Of a stretch of DNA of 64,000 nucleotides, positions 61,401 through 64,000 are shown piece after piece. The position numbers and the translations under genes are program-made. Source of the stretch: Blumeriella jaapii (Eukaryota > Ascomycota > Leotiomycetes > Helotiales > Drepanopezizaceae). Position 1 is the stretch's first letter, and each line of letters begins with the position of its first letter. The stretch is taken from positions 186,001-250,000 of the forward strand of contig VWND01000017.1 in NCBI GenBank assembly GCA_009599575.1, written 5' to 3'. The notes beneath the pieces are model-generated. The model saw only the letters and a list, made by a program, of their open reading frames with translations, was not told the DNA's origin and did no database searches.

Positions 61401-64000
61401 TTTTGTTTTAAATAATATACGTAGTCGTTTTTAATTACGATTAAAAAAAACATAATTTTAATAAATGTAATTCAATTTATTTTATATGGTTTAAAAACTA
61501 ATTAATTAAAAACCGAACTTTTTAGTTTTATATTTTTTCGGTTTTTTAATCCGTTTTTGGCCTTTTTGCTATTGGCTTTTGCGAAAAGATAGCGTTTCGC
61601 TTATCGTTTGAATTATTTTGTTTATTTTGCTTTTTTAAAAAATAGCTCGATAAAATATCAGTCGAAATATCGTTTAGTTTTACGAACGTTTTAATAGTTT
61701 TTTTATCGATAATATTATCAGATATCGCCGCGACGGATGTTTTTTACGATTTTTTTGCGTAAATAATAAATTTCAGTTTTTAAACGTGATTTTACGTTTT
61801 GCAAAAAGCGTTGAAAAGTTTTATATTAAAATCGTAAAGATAATCGATTAGTTTATTATAATTAAAATCGATTAACGCTTTTGCTTCGCGTAAAACTAAT
61901 GGATCGGATTATAATTGTTTACCGACGAATGCTTTTAAAAAGGCTTCGAAGCCTGTAAAAAAAATTATTTTACGAAATAATTCGGAAATAATCGTTTGCA
62001 GTCGAAATTACCGAAAATGCTATAATTGCTTTCGTCGTAGTATAAATAATATTAAATAGCTTATCGGAATATCGTTTTCGAAATGGTTTTTATATTTTTG
62101 CGTCGTATAATTATTCGAATAAATTAATATAACGTCGTCGATTTTTTAGGTTTTAAATCTGACGAAAACTTTTTGCTTAATCGAAAAGCTGACAAAAATT
62201 ATTTTATTTTTTATTTCGTAGCTTTCGGTTTCGTAATCCGATAAAATAGCCGAAGTTATTGCTTTAAACGCGCTGAAATACGAAAAAGCTGGGCTTTTTT
62301 AAATGGTTTTAATCAGCTTGGCGTCGTAATATAATTGCAGATAAGTTTCGATTATTTCCGAATTGTATGCGAATATAAGCAAAACGTAATAATCGAAAAT
62401 AGCGTCGGTAAAGTTTTCGATTTTTTTCTTTTTTTAAAAGTCGGCGATATCGAATTTTATAACCGTAATACGGTCGGAACTAGCGAAATCTAAAGCGATC
62501 GGAACGTTAGAATATACTACGAAGCGGCAGTTTTCAAAGTTTCGGATAATTAAAGCAGCGAAGTAAAAGCCGGAATGCATTTTAAAAGTTTGTTAAATAA
62601 AATTGTAAAATATATTAGCGAAAAAAATTATAAGCGTTTTTTGGGTTTTAATTAATTTAAAATAATGCTTATATATAATTACTTTTTTTTTTATAAAATG
62701 CAGCAGTAGCTTGTTTTTTTCGTTATAAAACTTTACGTAATTAACGAATTCGCAGCTTAATTCAGATAGATTTTAAAATATATTTTCGGTCGAAAAGCCA
62801 AAAAAGTCGGCTTTTAAAAATATTCGTTGTTTTTATTTTTCTACGTTTTAATCGAGTTTTATAATCGCGTTAAAAATTTTAAAATCTGTTTTAAAATTTG
62901 CGTAGCCTAAATAAGCTTTAGCATGCGTTTGGATAATTTTCGCAGTTTTTCGTCGGAATATAAATTAATTATTAAAATTAATTTCGAATATATTATAATC
63001 CGAATTTCTAATAGCAGCGAATCGATTAGCAAAGCCGATAACGTTAATTTTTTTTATAATTAAATCGTAGTACGCCGCGTAATAGCGTACGTAAAAATAA
63101 TAAAATTTGCCGTTTTTTTTGGCGTTAACGTTATTTGTAAAAACGAAATTAAAAAATCGGAGTTTTTTAACAAAAAAAAGTTCGAATAAAACGGGTCACC
63201 GTTTTTAAAAGTTTTTTTTATTTGCTTTGGCGTATTATATTTGCAGTTTTTCGAAAAAGATTTGATTTAATTTTTATTCGAAATAAAAAAAAAAAAGCTG
63301 ACGGATTTATTTGATTTTTATATAAAAGTATCGAAATAAAACTTTTAAATCGTTTCGTCGTCGAAAGCGAAAGTTTTAAGCAAAATAATTTAATTTTATA
63401 TTTTTTATATAATTTTTTTCGCGATAATTTCGATATTTTTTTTTAAGCTTTTTCGATCGAATCGTATAATAATCGAGATTTTAAATGCTTTTATTAAAAT
63501 TTAAAATATTAGCGATACGACGTTTTTAAACGTAGCAAGCGTTTTTAATATTTGCGTATTTAATTTCGAAAAGTTAAATTTAAAATCGTTTGAATTTTTT
63601 TTTTTCAGAATACTAAGGTTTTTTAAATCTGATTTTGTAAAATCGTCGCGTTTTTTATTAATTAGCTTAAAATTTATAATTCGGCGTCGATTTCCGGCTG
63701 TTTTTATTCGCGATGCCTTTTTTGCTAGCGACGCGAATAATTTTTTTTTTCGAACAAAAAGAATTTCGGAAATATCGGCGCGTTTTTTTACGTTTTTTAT
63801 TTTTATTTTTTTCGAAATCGTTTTTACAAATATAATAAGTTTTTTGTATTCGAATAAACGGTTGTTTGCTATTACGCTTTTGATTTCGTTTTCGAATTCG
63901 TTTTCGATAATTAAAAATAAAAATCGCCGAATTGTTTTAGCTGTTTTAAAAATATTAATTGTTATCGCGTATGTTTTTTCGAATTAAACGAAAATAATAT
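61401..64000 (-). pseudogene. Extra coding relic downstream of pol, inverted copy
   Basis: Minus strand, right to left. It covers the part shared with the left copy (64000-63070) and then a further 1.67 kb ending at the LTR. The later part is the best preserved: ALIIRNFENCRFVVYSN, NVPIALDFASSDRIT, VIKFDIADF, ITSAILSDYETESYEIKN, EAKALIDFNYNKLIDYLYD, and a basic tail (KRNAIFSQKPIAKRPKTD) just before the 3' LTR. The whole downstream reading unit would be in the order of 1,000 codons. I recognise no family. Its constant position before the LTR argues that it belongs to the element. Confidence 0.6.
63070..64000. repeat. Right arm of the inverted repeat, open at the window edge
   Basis: Pairs with 60200-61133. 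Junction sequence GTACGCCGCG at 63070 mirrors GCGGCGTAC ending at 61133. Confidence 0.88.

Larger units (their letters stand above)
61134..64000 (-). mobile_element. Inverted second copy of the 267-bp-LTR Gypsy, runs off the right edge
   Basis: Begins at the left with an LTR (61134-61400) in the opposite orientation to 51781-52047. The minus-strand sequence to its right (61401-64000) is the downstream coding relic of the same family; 63070-64000 is the inverted repeat of 60200-61133. The copy therefore inserted head-on into the first one, after GCGGCGTAC. The expected 5-bp duplication is CGTAC (61129-61133), whose partner would be beyond the window together with its pol, gag and 5' LTR. Confidence 0.75.

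Noticed and set aside
28000..64000. CRISPR array, tRNA cluster or mitochondrial insertion as an explanation of the AT-rich block.
   Set aside because: Repeats are LTR pairs with target duplications, and the conceptual translations are gag-pol; no spacer periodicity, tRNA folds or mitochondrial genes were seen.

Overview
The window is nuclear DNA of a filamentous ascomycete (Pezizomycotina). Protein-coding genes have short GT-AG introns with fungal splice signals, and the gene set includes plant-cell-wall enzymes (GH3 beta-glucosidase, PL3 pectate lyase). The right part is an AT-rich retrotransposon block carrying C-to-T/G-to-A damage typical of repeat-induced point mutation (RIP). I cannot name the species.

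Left part, 1 to about 27.3 kb: ordinary gene-bearing DNA. In order: epoxide hydrolase (minus, runs off the left edge), secreted GH3 beta-glucosidase (minus, seven exons), a small secreted cysteine-rich protein (minus), a hypothetical 115-aa protein (minus), PL3 pectate lyase (plus, four exons), an unrecognised two-exon protein (minus), a 3-hydroxyisobutyrate-dehydrogenase-like enzyme (plus, three exons), homogentisate 1,2-dioxygenase (plus, six exons), intronless SUA5 (plus) and coatomer zeta subunit (minus), the last two convergent. The genes look functionally independent and I see no biosynthetic cluster. Intergenic stretches hold microsatellites (TG, TAC, CTT), a few gene relics and, at 25.9 kb, a solo LTR with a perfect 5-bp target-site duplication (TSD).

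Right part, 27.3 to 64 kb: no intact host gene. It resolves into nested LTR retrotransposons, most boundaries being fixed by LTR pairs of equal length and by TSDs. A Ty1/Copia element (195-bp LTR, plus strand, 27,338 onward) is split by a Ty3/Gypsy element (413-bp LTRs, TSD ATCGC, minus strand, 28,571-49,334). That Gypsy was itself hit by two copies of a second Gypsy family (about 175-bp LTRs, minus strand, 29,562-36,970 with TSD GCGCA and 42,172-48,172 with TSD ATTAA). The first of these copies carries a 1,395-bp non-autonomous LTR element (215-bp LTRs that look identical, TSD AATAA) that is GC-rich and shows no RIP. To the right, the Copia copy is interrupted at 51,781 by a large Gypsy element with 267-bp LTRs. 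That element is cut at 61,133 by a second copy of itself in the opposite orientation, giving a large inverted repeat that runs off the right edge.

Two items stand out. (1) The 267-bp-LTR family seems to carry about 3.9 kb of extra sequence between the end of pol and the 3' LTR, including a long same-sense coding relic I cannot identify; the implied intact element is about 11.3 kb. (2) RIP damage is consistently weak at element edges: outer LTR halves and adjacent host DNA are spared while inner halves are heavily mutated.
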